A stretch of 41,307 bases of DNA. It comes from Weissella viridescens (GTDB lineage Bacteria > Bacillota > Bacilli > Lactobacillales > Lactobacillaceae). The DNA is taken from the NCBI RefSeq assembly GCF_003862435.1, contig NZ_RHGY01000002.1:160863-202169 (forward strand), given 5' to 3'. The position numbers and the translations under genes are program-made. Shown piece by piece: positions 9,563-20,583 of this stretch. The notes beneath the pieces were generated by a model that did no database searches, was not told the origin of the DNA, and worked only from the letters and a program-made list of their open reading frames with translations. The first letter of the stretch is position 1. Each line of letters opens with the position of its first letter.

Positions 9563-9591
9563 TTGTATTTGTCGTTTAAAACTGGTAAAAT
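9563..9591 (+). promoter_or_regulatory. Promoter of gpsB
   Basis: TTGTAT (9563-9568), a 17-base spacer and TAAAAT (9586-9591), 35 bases upstream of the gpsB ATG. Confidence 0.55.
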
Positions 9592-9626
9592 TAACAATAC
9601 GTATAAGAGATAAAGGAGTTTCACTC

Positions 9627-10124
9627 ATGGAAAATGTGCAACATACTCGTGAAGATATTTTAAATAAAGAATTTAAGAATACACGCATTGGTTCAGGTTA
9701 TGATAAGACTGATGTTGACGCCTATTTAGATGAAATTATGGGTGACTACCAAATCTTCCAAAACAACATTGATGAATTGGAAAGTCAAAATGAAAAGTTA
9801 AAGGCACAAGTTGCAGAACTTACAAAGCAAGTAACGGCTGCTCAAGCAGTTTCTGCAAGTAATCCAACGCAAGCTGCACCAACGACAAATGTTTCAAACA
9901 CTAATATGGATATTTTGAAGCGTTTGTCTAACTTAGAACGTCGTGTCTTTGGAACTGTTTCTGATGGAAATGGCGCTACAAACCCAGCAGAACCAACAGT
10001 TACTTCAGCAACAACACCTGGTAGTCAAGCGCAAACAGCAACACGTGTTAAGCCAACTGAAGTTGGACAAGAAACAATTGTCGCAAACTTTTCACAACAA
10101 GGGACTACTCAAAGTCAAAATTAA
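9627..10124 (+). CDS. gpsB: GpsB cell division / wall synthesis coordinator
   Basis: 165 residues, longer than B. subtilis GpsB (about 100). The N-terminal DivIVA-like domain (about 6-75) contains KEFKNTRIGSGYDKTDVDAYLDEI and continues as a coiled coil. A Thr/Ala/Gln-rich linker separates it from a short helical segment (LKRLSNLERRVFG, about 95-107) that fits the C-terminal trimerisation part. The tail after it is again low complexity. GpsB is a cytoplasmic adaptor that binds PBP cytoplasmic ends; PBP1A is encoded nearby. AAAGGAG precedes the ATG. The rnpB promoter overlaps its end. Confidence 0.92.
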   Translation: MENVQHTREDILNKEFKNTRIGSGYDKTDVDAYLDEIMGDYQIFQNNIDELESQNEKLKAQVAELTKQVTAAQAVSASNPTQAAPTTNVSNTNMDILKRLSNLERRVFGTVSDGNGATNPAEPTVTSATTPGSQAQTATRVKPTEVGQETIVANFSQQGTTQSQN

Positions 10125-10127
10125 GTG

Positions 10128-10133
10128 TATAAT
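10128..10133 (+). promoter_or_regulatory. -10 box of rnpB
   Basis: TATAAT lies immediately after the gpsB stop codon, 11 bases before the P1 helix of the RNA. No convincing -35 was found. Confidence 0.5.
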
Positions 10134-10139
10134 GTTTAG

Positions 10140-10530
10140 TACTGATGTATTGGTAGGTAATTGCGTATGGCTTATGCCGTATGAGGAAAGTCCATGCTCG
10201 CACTGACTGCGATGTCAGTAGTGTTCGTGCTAGCTGAAAAAATAAGGCTAGGCAGCTTTCAAAGTTGACGGCCAACGAATGACCTAAGGGTTTTTCCTAC
10301 GGTTTAATAGTTGCTAAGGTGCCACAGTGACGAATCACGCCAGAAATGATGTGAATGGAACGCGGTAAACCCCACGAGCGGGCAACCCAAACTTTGGTAG
10401 GGGCGCTTGACCTAGCTAATTGAAGCGATGGTCGGGGAGATAGCAATATCTGAGATAGATGATTACCACCACATAAAGAATGCCATCCTTTGTGTGGAAC
10501 AAAACATGGCTTACAGCCAATACATCCGGC
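10140..10530 (+). ncRNA. rnpB: RNase P RNA, class B (Bacillus type)
   Basis: The catalytic RNA of RNase P matures tRNA 5' ends. Conserved blocks are present in order: GAGGAAAGTCCATGCTCGCA (10181-10200), GTGCCACAGTGACGAA, GGAACGCGGTAAACCCC, GAGCGGGCAACCCAAA, AGATAGATGATTACC, and the 3' block GGAACAAAACATGGCTTACAG. The terminal helix P1 can be drawn exactly: GATGTATTGG (10144-10153) pairs with CCAATACATC (10517-10526). The block order is that of the Bacillus class B RNA. Both ends are approximate. Position beside gpsB is conserved in Firmicutes. Confidence 0.97.
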
Positions 10531-10531
10531 A

Positions 10532-10568
10532 AAGCCGGCGTCCTTGTGGCGTCGGCTTTTCTTTTTTC
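10532..10568 (+). terminator. Terminator of rnpB
   Basis: AAGCCGGCGTC (10532-10542) pairs with GGCGTCGGCTT (10548-10558) using two G-U pairs around a 5-base loop, followed by a T-rich run. Confidence 0.9.
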
Positions 10569-10607
10569 CTAATTCATGCAAACAGACAAAACAATTGGAG
10601 CAATTAC

Positions 10608-11738
10608 ATGCAAACTTTTAAATTAATGGCCACGATGGGGGCTGGACTTGAAGCCATTGTGGCTAAAGAACTCAAAGATATGGGCTATGCCACACAAACC
10701 GAAAATGGTCGTGTATATTTCTCAGGTGATATGACTGATATCTATCGCACAAACCTTTGGTTACGAACAGCTGATCGGATTAAGATTGTGGTGACAGAAT
10801 TTTCGGCCTACACCTTTGATGAGCTTTTTGAAGGCGTGAAAGCATACCCATGGGAAGAGTTACTTCCGTACGATGCTGAATTCCCTGTGAATGGTCGTTC
10901 AAAGAATTCAACGCTACATTCGGTACCTACTGTACAAGCCATCACGAAAAAGGCCATTGTTGAACATCAATCAGAACATTTCCATGCGCATGGGCACTTA
11001 CCTGAAACTGGTAATCGCTATGTACTAGAGACTGCCATTGATAAGAACCAAGTTATGATTACCCTAGACACCACCGGTGATTCACTCTTTAAGCGTGGAT
11101 ACCGTACTGAAAAGGGTGGTGCGCCACTAAAGGAAACGATGGCAGCAGCATTAGTCAAGTTAGCCCACTGGTTTACTGACAATCCATTCGTTGATCCAAC
11201 AACCGGATCAGGGACCATTGCCATCGAAGCAGCCTTAATGGGGCGTAATATTGCCCCTGGTCTTAACCGTGAATTTGATATTTCACAATGGGACTGGTTC
11301 GACCAAAATATCAGCCAAAAGTTAAAGGCGGAAGCACGTCAAATGATTGATTTTGACGTTGAATTAGACATCGAAGGCTTTGATATTGATGGAAGCATGA
11401 TTGAAATCGCCAAGGCCAATGCGGACGCAGCTGGTGTTGGCGATGATATCACTTTCAAACAATTAGCAGCCAAAGACTGGTCAACCGATAAAATTAATGG
11501 TGTGATTGTGGCAAACCCACCTTATGGGGAACGTTTAGGGGATGAAGACGCCGCTGAACAATTGTACGCCCAAATGGGACACATCTATAACCAAATGCCA
11601 ACTTGGTCAAAGTATATTCTGACTTCAGATGAAAACTTTGAAGAAGCATTTGGGGCAAAAGCAACTAAGAAACGTAAATTATATAACGGTGCCATGAAGG
11701 TTGATTTGTATCAATACTGGGGTAAGAAAATCCGTTAG
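10608..11738 (+). CDS. RlmL/YpsC-type 23S rRNA guanine methyltransferase
   Basis: 376 residues from ATG 10608. The frame stays open upstream to 10428, but that part is RNase P RNA. GGAG at 10597-10600 is 7 bases before the chosen ATG, and the protein then begins MQTFKLMATMGAGLE, the usual family N-terminus. An N-terminal ferredoxin-like/THUMP region (about 1-155) precedes a Rossmann methylase domain (UPF0020) with DPTTGSGTIAIEAAL as SAM motif I and catalytic NPPYGERLGDED. The family makes N2-methylguanosine in 23S rRNA; the exact target base is inferred. It leads the pcrA-ligA group, 35 bases upstream of pcrA. Confidence 0.88.
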   Translation: MQTFKLMATMGAGLEAIVAKELKDMGYATQTENGRVYFSGDMTDIYRTNLWLRTADRIKIVVTEFSAYTFDELFEGVKAYPWEELLPYDAEFPVNGRSKNSTLHSVPTVQAITKKAIVEHQSEHFHAHGHLPETGNRYVLETAIDKNQVMITLDTTGDSLFKRGYRTEKGGAPLKETMAAALVKLAHWFTDNPFVDPTTGSGTIAIEAALMGRNIAPGLNREFDISQWDWFDQNISQKLKAEARQMIDFDVELDIEGFDIDGSMIEIAKANADAAGVGDDITFKQLAAKDWSTDKINGVIVANPPYGERLGDEDAAEQLYAQMGHIYNQMPTWSKYILTSDENFEEAFGAKATKKRKLYNGAMKVDLYQYWGKKIR

Positions 11739-11773
11739 TCCTTAAATTATAGAAGCAGGAAGGGGTAGACACT

Positions 11774-14059
11774 ATGAATCCTTTATTAGAGGGAATGAAT
11801 GAGAAACAAGCTGAAGCTGTTTTAACGACTGAAGGGCCACTATTAATTATGGCTGGTGCTGGTTCTGGTAAAACGCGTGTTTTGACCCATCGCGTTGCCC
11901 ACTTAATTGAAGATGAGAATGTCCTACCTTGGCGAATCCTTGCGATTACCTTTACCAATAAGGCCGCCCGTGAAATGCGTGAACGAATTGGCCAACTGGT
12001 CTCTCAAGAAGATGCCCAAGCCGTCTGGGTTTCAACCTTCCACGCTTTGGCGGTCCGTATTTTACGTCGTGATATCGATCGTTTAGGTTATAAAAAAGAT
12101 TTCACAATTATTGATGCTTCTGCACAACGTAGTTTAATCAAGCGTACTTTAAAAGATTTAAATGTGGATATTGAAAAATATGACCCACGCTCCGTGCTTT
12201 CGGCGATCTCAAATGCAAAAAATGCGATGGAGACGCCTGCTGATTATGCAGAACGCGCCAATGGTCCATTTGAAGAAATTGTAGCCAAAGCATACAAGGC
12301 TTACCAGCACCAATTAGCCTTAGCCCAATCAGTCGACTTTGACGATCTGATTATGCTTACAATTGAGCTTTTGGAAAAAGAACCTGAAGTCTTAAACTTT
12401 TATCAAAACAAGTTCCAATACGTGCACGTCGATGAGTACCAAGACACCAACGATGCCCAATATCGTTTAATTCGTTTATTGTCTGGATTGCATCGCAATC
12501 TTGCTGTTGTGGGTGACTCAGATCAGTCTATCTATGGTTGGCGTGGTGCAAATATGCAAATCATGCTAAATTTCACCAAAGACTACCCAGATGCAAAAAC
12601 TGTTATGCTTGAACAAAATTACCGTTCAACGCAAACCATTTTGGATGCTGCCAATGCTGTCATCACCAACAATCAAGAGCGTATTGCCAAGAATCTTTGG
12701 ACCGATAATGGGGCAGGTGAAAAGATTACGTATTACCGCGCCCAATCAGATCGAGATGAAGCTTATTTTGTCTTGTCACAAATTCAAAAGCTTAAAAAGG
12801 AAGGTCAATATGATTATAAGGATCAGGCCATCTTATATCGAACGAATGCGCAATCCCGTGGAATGGAAGAAGCTTTAGTTAAAGCCAATATTCCTTACAC
12901 AATTGTCGGTGGTTCAAAGTTCTACGATCGTAAAGAAATTCGCGATGTCTTAGCATACTTTACATTGCTCACAAACCCAGCTGAAAACGAAAGCTTTTTG
13001 CGGGTTGTGAATGAACCTAAGCGTGGTATTGGTCAAACCAGTATTGATCGCTTGCGTGCCTTTGCTAATCAGCAAGACTGGACCCTTTTGGATGCTGCTA
13101 AAAATGCGAGTTTGATTCCAGGCATGACGGGTCGCGCGGCCAATCAATTAACCAAGTTTGCCACGATGATTGAAAATCTCCAAAAGCAAACGGAATTTGA
13201 TCTTTCAATCACTGATCTGACGAAGCAAATTCTCGAACAATCTGGTTACGAACAATTTTTGCAAGATCATCCAACCCCAGAAAATCAAGGTCGCCTTGAG
13301 AATCTGGCCGAATTCCTATCAGTAACAGCTGAATTTGATGAACATTATGAGCCAACGGATGAGAGTGTTTCAAAATATGCCGATTTTCTATCTGAACTAG
13401 CCCTAGTTTCAGATTTGGATAACCTGGACGAAGCAACTACTAACCAAGTAACATTAATGACTTTGCACGCAGCTAAGGGACTAGAATTCCCAGTCGTCTA
13501 TATGGTCGGCATGGAAGAATCATTATTCCCATTGGCCGGAGCATTATCAGATGATGCTCAAATGGAAGAAGAGCGTCGTCTGGCCTATGTGGGAATTACG
13601 CGTGCGCGCGAGAAGCTCTATATTACAAATGCATATTCCCGTTTACTCTATGGGCGAACTTCAAATAACCAACCATCACGCTTCATTTCTGAAATTAACC
13701 CAGCTTTACTTGAGTCACCTGAAAATCAACGTCTTTCAAGTACCCAAAACCAAGAAAGCAATTATCCTTTCTCACAGCGTTCACAACCAGCGACAGGTAC
13801 GACCTTCACTGGCCGTCGCGCACCTGAGAATAAGAATACCAGTATGCAACGTGCCACTTCTCAACCATTCAATAAGCCTGAACAATCAAGCGTTGAATGG
13901 CATGATGGTGATCAAGTCCAACACAAAAAGTGGGGGATTGGTCGTGTTGTGAAAACGTCTGGTAGTGGTGAAAACCAAGAACTTGATATTGTTTTCCCAA
14001 ATCAAGGTATCAAGCGCTTGTTAGCAGCGTTTGCCCCAATTGAAAAGTTTGAAGAGTAG
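11774..14059 (+). CDS. pcrA: ATP-dependent DNA helicase PcrA (UvrD family)
   Basis: 761 residues, normal length. This superfamily 1A 3'-5' helicase acts in repair and in replication-transcription conflict resolution. Visible motifs: GAGSGKT (28-34), TFTNKAAREM, DEYQDTN (220-226), GDSDQSIYGWRGA, LEQNYRS, VTLMTLHAAKGLEFP, and VGITRAREKLY. A Gln/Ser-rich linker leads to a C-terminal Tudor-like segment (DGDQVQHKKWGIGRVVK), which in PcrA binds RNA polymerase. AGGAAGGGG precedes the ATG. The gene is 12 bases before ligA. Confidence 0.97.
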   Translation: MNPLLEGMNEKQAEAVLTTEGPLLIMAGAGSGKTRVLTHRVAHLIEDENVLPWRILAITFTNKAAREMRERIGQLVSQEDAQAVWVSTFHALAVRILRRDIDRLGYKKDFTIIDASAQRSLIKRTLKDLNVDIEKYDPRSVLSAISNAKNAMETPADYAERANGPFEEIVAKAYKAYQHQLALAQSVDFDDLIMLTIELLEKEPEVLNFYQNKFQYVHVDEYQDTNDAQYRLIRLLSGLHRNLAVVGDSDQSIYGWRGANMQIMLNFTKDYPDAKTVMLEQNYRSTQTILDAANAVITNNQERIAKNLWTDNGAGEKITYYRAQSDRDEAYFVLSQIQKLKKEGQYDYKDQAILYRTNAQSRGMEEALVKANIPYTIVGGSKFYDRKEIRDVLAYFTLLTNPAENESFLRVVNEPKRGIGQTSIDRLRAFANQQDWTLLDAAKNASLIPGMTGRAANQLTKFATMIENLQKQTEFDLSITDLTKQILEQSGYEQFLQDHPTPENQGRLENLAEFLSVTAEFDEHYEPTDESVSKYADFLSELALVSDLDNLDEATTNQVTLMTLHAAKGLEFPVVYMVGMEESLFPLAGALSDDAQMEEERRLAYVGITRAREKLYITNAYSRLLYGRTSNNQPSRFISEINPALLESPENQRLSSTQNQESNYPFSQRSQPATGTTFTGRRAPENKNTSMQRATSQPFNKPEQSSVEWHDGDQVQHKKWGIGRVVKTSGSGENQELDIVFPNQGIKRLLAAFAPIEKFEE

Positions 14060-16078
<2,019 letters not shown>

Positions 16079-16136
16079 AATTAATTTTTAGAATGAACTG
16101 CGCCCAACTACTGCATGGCGTTGAAAAGGAGATATT

Positions 16137-17330
16137 ATGCAGTCTTATAATAAGTGGATTAAATGGGGCCTCTGGGCACTAGCAATTCTTGCGTTAGTTG
16201 GAATTCTAGTATTCTTTGGTAATTATTTCTCAAAAAATAATGTTGATAATTCCCATGAAACAGTAACAACCAAGAGTAATGGTAAAAGTGGTGTCCAAGT
16301 TACTGGAAAAACAAATAACTCAAATTACAAAACTGTGATTAAAAATGGTCATTATTTAACAAGCAAAGCCCGTGGTGTCACGGCTTCAAAAAATAATAAT
16401 CAATTTAACATGATCAGTTTTGAAAATGGACTGCTTGATTTCTCTAAGGATCACTTTAGTCCTTCAGACTATGTTTTCCAAGAAGGTCAATATCTTGATT
16501 CGAATACCGCCAATGATTGGTTGGGTCGTAAATCTAAGGATAATCCATCAGGTTTGAACCCAACAGACAACAAGAAGACTGATGCATCTCGAAACCCAAT
16601 TTATTTGCAAACCATTGAAGAGCAGGATTACATGAAGCAAAAAGATGGCAAACTTGAATTAGGTGGGATTGTTCTTGGGTTAGGTATGAACACTGAAGAT
16701 ACTTACCAAAAGGAACAATATGGTGCCAACTTTGTCCAAAAGATTAGTGCTTCTGATCGAATTGCGCAAGGTAAAGAAATGGCCAAAGAAGTTGTTCAAC
16801 GCTACCGTAAAATGAATGGTATCAGTAAAGATGTCCCAATCATTGTTGCCATGTATGCGCAAGCCCCTGATGATTCATTAGCAGGTGGAAACTTCTACAG
16901 TTGGAATAAGTCTGCTTCAGGCGACAACCTTGGTAACTGGAACAAACTTAACTATAAAACGGTTACTTTGCCCATCCAAGGTGCCCAAGATGATCCAAAC
17001 CAAAAGTCACCAGCTGCTGACTTAAACAAGAGCTTTACGAACTTCACTAATAATGTACAAAACTTCTTCCCAAATCTATCATCAGTGACGGGACAAGCAA
17101 CGTATAAGGATAGCGAAGTCCAAGAATTGAACGTTACCATTTCAACACAATTCTACTCAGCAACAGAAATTACGAATTTCGCAAATTATGTTGCTCAAGT
17201 CGCACCAAATTACCTACCAAAGGGTGTCCCAGTTAAAATTAGCATTAGTTCATCAAGTAATATGCAAGCGTATGTTACGAAGCAAGCTAATGATGATAAA
17301 TACACGACAACGATCTTGGGCAGTAACTAA
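16137..17330 (+). CDS. camS: CamS-family protein without a lipobox
   Basis: 397 residues. CamS/YerH proteins are normally surface lipoproteins whose signal peptides can yield sex pheromones (staphylococcal cAM373-like). The place directly after pcrA-ligA, the length and segments such as GGIVLGLGMNT, PIIVAMYAQAPDDSLAGGNFYS and FPNLSSVTGQATYKD support the family. The N-terminus is an uncleaved-looking membrane anchor (about 10-30, WGLWALAILALVGILVFFG). There is no cysteine anywhere in the protein, so lipid modification is impossible. AAAAGGAG precedes the ATG. The gatCAB genes that often follow camS are not here. Confidence 0.85.
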   Translation: MQSYNKWIKWGLWALAILALVGILVFFGNYFSKNNVDNSHETVTTKSNGKSGVQVTGKTNNSNYKTVIKNGHYLTSKARGVTASKNNNQFNMISFENGLLDFSKDHFSPSDYVFQEGQYLDSNTANDWLGRKSKDNPSGLNPTDNKKTDASRNPIYLQTIEEQDYMKQKDGKLELGGIVLGLGMNTEDTYQKEQYGANFVQKISASDRIAQGKEMAKEVVQRYRKMNGISKDVPIIVAMYAQAPDDSLAGGNFYSWNKSASGDNLGNWNKLNYKTVTLPIQGAQDDPNQKSPAADLNKSFTNFTNNVQNFFPNLSSVTGQATYKDSEVQELNVTISTQFYSATEITNFANYVAQVAPNYLPKGVPVKISISSSSNMQAYVTKQANDDKYTTTILGSN

Positions 17331-17336
17331 TTAAAA

Positions 17337-17365
17337 AACACTCAACTGCGGTTGGGTGTTTTTTT
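17337..17365 (+). terminator. Terminator after camS
   Basis: AACACTCAAC (17337-17346) pairs with GTTGGGTGTT (17351-17360) with one wobble pair, loop TGCG, then a T-run. Confidence 0.9.
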
Positions 17366-17371
17366 GCTCAC

Positions 17372-17400
17372 TTGCAATCTAACCCTGATACAGGTAAGAT
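17372..17400 (+). promoter_or_regulatory. Promoter of the HD-domain gene
   Basis: TTGCAA (17372-17377), a 17-base spacer and TAAGAT (17395-17400), 32 bases before the ATG. Confidence 0.5.
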
Positions 17401-17432
17401 ATATAAAATTACTTTTTGGAGGAAGCTAACTC

Positions 17433-18068
17433 ATGGGAATGCATCAATATCTGTCTGGACTCAACGAATTAGAAATGATTTCACGTGCCCCAGGATATTT
17501 TAAGTATCAACCACACTCAGTTGCTGCGCATTCTTGGAAGGTGACGCAGGCAGCACAGTTTCTAGGCGATCTTGAAGAACAGGCTGGCAATGCTGTTGAT
17601 TGGCGCATGCTCTATGAAAAAGCACTCAACCATGATATTTCTGAGCGCTTCATCGGAGATATCCGTACTCCTGTTAAGTACGCATCAACTGAATTGCGCG
17701 AAATGCTCGCAAACGTGGAAACTAGTTTATCTGATAATTTCGTTGAGACTGAAATTCCGACTGAACTGCAAGACGTTTATAAACGCCGTTTGCATGAGGG
17801 GAAGGATGATTCACTCGAAGGGCGGATTCTTTCAGTTGCTGATAAAATTGATTTATTGTATGAAGCGTATGGTGAATTACAAAAGGGAAATCCAGAACCC
17901 GTTTTCCTTGATATCTATAAGGAGAGCCTCGAAACAATCTTCGCCTTTCGCGATATGCCAAGTGTGGCGTATTTTATCAAGGAAGTCTTACCTGAACTAT
18001 TAGATGAACAATTCCCAGGTTCAGAGACATTACAACGGATTTACATCACTATTTTTAATGCCGATTAA
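17433..18068 (+). CDS. YfbR-like HD-domain 5'-deoxynucleotidase
   Basis: 211 residues. HD-superfamily metal phosphohydrolase. H33 (HSVAAHS), H67-D68 with E71 (NHDISE), the GDIRTPVKY segment with D76, and D137 (VADKID) line up almost residue for residue with E. coli YfbR (HD-ASE-LTGDLPTPVKY, D137). YfbR dephosphorylates deoxynucleoside 5'-monophosphates; the substrate here is inferred. GGAGGA precedes the ATG 17433 (second ATG two codons later). It is a monocistronic unit between two terminators. Confidence 0.82.
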   Translation: MGMHQYLSGLNELEMISRAPGYFKYQPHSVAAHSWKVTQAAQFLGDLEEQAGNAVDWRMLYEKALNHDISERFIGDIRTPVKYASTELREMLANVETSLSDNFVETEIPTELQDVYKRRLHEGKDDSLEGRILSVADKIDLLYEAYGELQKGNPEPVFLDIYKESLETIFAFRDMPSVAYFIKEVLPELLDEQFPGSETLQRIYITIFNAD

Positions 18069-18070
18069 GC

Positions 18071-18105
18071 AAGAGGATAGTCTGTCAAAGACTATCCTCT
18101 TTTTA
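18071..18105 (+). terminator. Terminator after the HD-domain gene
   Basis: A perfect 12-pair stem, AAGAGGATAGTC (18071-18082) with GACTATCCTCTT (18090-18101), 7-base loop, then T-run. Confidence 0.93.
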
Positions 18106-18167
18106 CCAAATGCAACTCCATTGTTAGGTTAAAACAAACTTTCTAAGTTTAACTGAACAAAGTGCGC

Positions 18168-18173
18168 TATAAT
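18168..18173 (+). promoter_or_regulatory. -10 box of uvrB
   Basis: TATAAT 33 bases upstream of the uvrB ATG. The -35 region (AAGTTT or TTTAAC) is poor, which would fit an activated or weak promoter. I see no Gram-positive LexA box (GAAC-N4-GTTC) here. Confidence 0.45.
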
Positions 18174-18206
18174 GGAAGATGAATATTTAAGAAACGAGTA
18201 GGTGCC

Positions 18207-20225
18207 ATGACAGACAATCACATTACACATAAACCATTTGACTTGGTTTCAAAATATAGTCCAACTGGTGATCAACCAACAGCGATTGAACAGCTAACAA
18301 CTGGCGTTGAGACTGGTACCAAGGAACAAATCCTATTAGGAGCTACTGGAACTGGTAAAACTTATACCATCTCGAATGTCATCGCCAACGCCAACAAGCC
18401 CGTGTTAGTCCTCTCTCATAATAAGACCTTGGCCGGTCAATTATATGGTGAATTCAAGGAATTTTTCCCAAATAATGCGGTTGAATATTTTGTGTCTTAC
18501 TATGATTACTATCAACCAGAAGCCTATGTCCCATCTTCAGATACGTATATTGAAAAAGACTCATCCATCAACGATGAAATCGATAAGTTACGTAATTCAG
18601 CAACTGCTTCATTGCTTTCACGAAGTGATACCATTGTTGTTGCTTCTGTGTCATCTATTTTCGGGTTAGGTAGTCCTGAACAATATCGTGATCACGTAAT
18701 TAACTTACGCGTTGGTGAAGAAATTGAACGTAATGACTTAATGCGTAAACTTGTTGATATCCAATTCGAGCGTAATGATATTGACTTTCAGCGTGGCCGT
18801 TTCCGTGTCCGTGGTGATGTATTGGAAGTTTTCCCAGCATCATCTGATGCGAAAGCCCTCCGAATTGAATTTTTTGGAGACGAAATTGATCGGATTCGCG
18901 AAGTCGATGCCTTAACTGGTGAAGTCACAGCCGATGATGACTTTGTCTCAATTTATCCGGCAACGCACTTTATGACGAACGATTCAATTCGTAATCGTGC
19001 TGTAAAAACAATCCAGGCTGAACTAGACGAACAACTCAAGAAATTTGAAGCTGAAGGAAAGTTGCTTGAAGCACAACGTCTAAAGCAACGTACTGAATAT
19101 GATATTGAAATGATTCAAGAAATGGGCTTCACAACTGGTATCGAGAACTATTCACGTCACATGGACGGACGTAAACCTGGGGAACCACCATTTACATTAC
19201 TTGATTTCTTTCCTGATGACTTCTTGATTGTTGTGGACGAATCGCACGTCACGATGCCTCAAATCCGTGGTATGTACAAGGGCGACCGGGCTCGTAAAGA
19301 AACCCTGATTGATTATGGATTCCGTTTACCAAGTGCGCTTGATAATCGCCCCTTGAAAATTGACGAATTTGAAGAACACGTTAATCAGATTATTTACATG
19401 TCCGCCACTCCAGGGGATTATGAAACTGAACGAGTGAGCCCTGACCATGTGGCACAACAAATTATTCGTCCGACCGGACTTTTGGACCCTGAAATTGAAG
19501 TACGCCCGGTGCTTGGTCAAATCGATGATTTGATTGGTGAGATTAATGAACGTGTGGCAGTAGATGAGCGTGTCTTCATTACAACCTTAACGAAGAAAAT
19601 GGCGGAAGATTTAACAGATTATTTGGAGGATGTTGGAATTAAGGTGAAATATCTGCACTCAGATATTAAAACCCTTGAACGAACAGAAATCATCCGTGAC
19701 TTGCGATTAGGGAAGTTTGATGTCTTGGTTGGTATTAATTTGCTACGTGAAGGAATTGACGTCCCTGAAGTCTCACTTGTGGCAATTTTAGATGCTGATA
19801 AGGAAGGGTTCCTTCGCAATCCACGTTCATTAATTCAAACCATCGGGCGTGCTGCTCGAAATGAACACGGACATGTGATTATGTATGGTGATTCAATTAC
19901 CAAATCCATGCAACAAGCCATGGATGAAACCGCACGTCGTCGAACGATTCAAATGGAATACAATGCAGCCCACGATATTACACCTCATACGATTAAAAAG
20001 GAAATCCGTGGTCTGATTGCGATTACGCATGAAGCCAAGGCGGATGATAATAATAATGAGAGCTTTACCCAAACTGCATTCAAGGATATGCCACGAAGTG
20101 ATCAAGAAGCGACAATTGCCAATCTTGAAGATCAAATGCGTTCTGCTGCAAAGCGCCTTGACTTCGAGGAAGCAGCAAACTTACGTGACGCGGTTATGGA
20201 ATTAAAACTACAAATTGGTGAATAA
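18207..20225 (+). CDS. uvrB: UvrB, excinuclease ABC subunit B
   Basis: 672 residues, normal length. It is the damage-verifying helicase-like subunit of nucleotide excision repair. Walker A GATGTGKT (45-52), the beta-hairpin [12 protein letters not shown] (about 93-104), [17 protein letters not shown], the motif V/VI region ([25 protein letters not shown]) and a C-terminal UVR motif ([24 protein letters not shown]) that contacts UvrC. The chosen ATG follows GAGTAGGTG. uvrA, commonly the next gene in Firmicutes, is absent: a terminator and minus-strand genes follow. Confidence 0.97.
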   Translation: MTDNHITHKPFDLVSKYSPTGDQPTAIEQLTTGVETGTKEQILLGATGTGKTYTISNVIANANKPVLVLSHNKTLAGQLYGEFKEFFPNNAVEYFVSYYDYYQPEAYVPSSDTYIEKDSSINDEIDKLRNSATASLLSRSDTIVVASVSSIFGLGSPEQYRDHVINLRVGEEIERNDLMRKLVDIQFERNDIDFQRGRFRVRGDVLEVFPASSDAKALRIEFFGDEIDRIREVDALTGEVTADDDFVSIYPATHFMTNDSIRNRAVKTIQAELDEQLKKFEAEGKLLEAQRLKQRTEYDIEMIQEMGFTTGIENYSRHMDGRKPGEPPFTLLDFFPDDFLIVVDESHVTMPQIRGMYKGDRARKETLIDYGFRLPSALDNRPLKIDEFEEHVNQIIYMSATPGDYETERVSPDHVAQQIIRPTGLLDPEIEVRPVLGQIDDLIGEINERVAVDERVFITTLTKKMAEDLTDYLEDVGIKVKYLHSDIKTLERTEIIRDLRLGKFDVLVGINLLREGIDVPEVSLVAILDADKEGFLRNPRSLIQTIGRAARNEHGHVIMYGDSITKSMQQAMDETARRRTIQMEYNAAHDITPHTIKKEIRGLIAITHEAKADDNNNESFTQTAFKDMPRSDQEATIANLEDQMRSAAKRLDFEEAANLRDAVMELKLQIGE

Positions 20226-20230
20226 ATCAC

Positions 20231-20272
20231 AAAAAAAGAGCAAATACACAATGTTGTGCTTGCTCTTTTTTT
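20231..20272. terminator. Bidirectional terminator between uvrB and the minus-strand small gene
   Basis: An A7-GAGCAA arm (20231-20243) pairs with TTGCTC-T7 (20260-20272), with an inner CACA/TGTG stem. The poly-A/poly-T flanks allow termination in both directions. Confidence 0.88.
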
Positions 20273-20576
20273 ATGACTTCTTTTTCTTGAAGGTTAGCAT
20301 CTGATTGATTGTCGCCAATTCACCATCAATGCGGGCTTTCGCTTCGTCAATGCGTTCCAAATGGGGCTTGTTCTTAAAGTTCATTTTGTTTACACTTTTT
20401 TGCAAGTCCTTAGACGTCTGTTCAACGAGGGGCATGGCTTCCTTTAAATTGTCCATTGCCTCGCTTAATTCTTTGGAACTAACCTGGACACCTTTGACAC
20501 GTAGGACGAGGGCCTTCGTATTTAAAGTGATGGCTTGGGTTGCATTACCAAATAGTTGTTTAACACCTTTAAACAT
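20271..20576 (-). CDS. Small helical protein downstream of hit, unknown function
   Basis: 101 residues from ATG 20576, chosen because AAAGGAG lies just upstream; the longer frame starts inside the hit gene. The protein is highly charged and almost all helical by eye (SSKELSEAMDNLKEAMPLVEQTSKDLQKSVNKM) and ends in a Lys-rich tail (TFKKKKS). It has no signal peptide or membrane segment. In B. subtilis the gene next to hit is yhaH, a YtxH-domain protein with a membrane anchor; this one sits in the same place but lacks the anchor, so I do not assign that family. The hit stop codon lies only 7 bases before its ATG, so translation may be coupled. Confidence 0.75.
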   Translation of the reverse strand: MFKGVKQLFGNATQAITLNTKALVLRVKGVQVSSKELSEAMDNLKEAMPLVEQTSKDLQKSVNKMNFKNKPHLERIDEAKARIDGELATINQMLTFKKKKS

Positions 20577-20583
20577 AAATGCA

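Noticed and set aside
10428-10607. An open frame continuing 60 codons upstream of the rRNA methylase
   Set aside because: It overlaps the RNase P RNA and its terminator, and GGAG plus the family N-terminus mark ATG 10608 as start.
18110-18206. LexA (SOS) box before uvrB
   Set aside because: No GAAC-N4-GTTC-type repeat; only a half-like GAAC at 18155.
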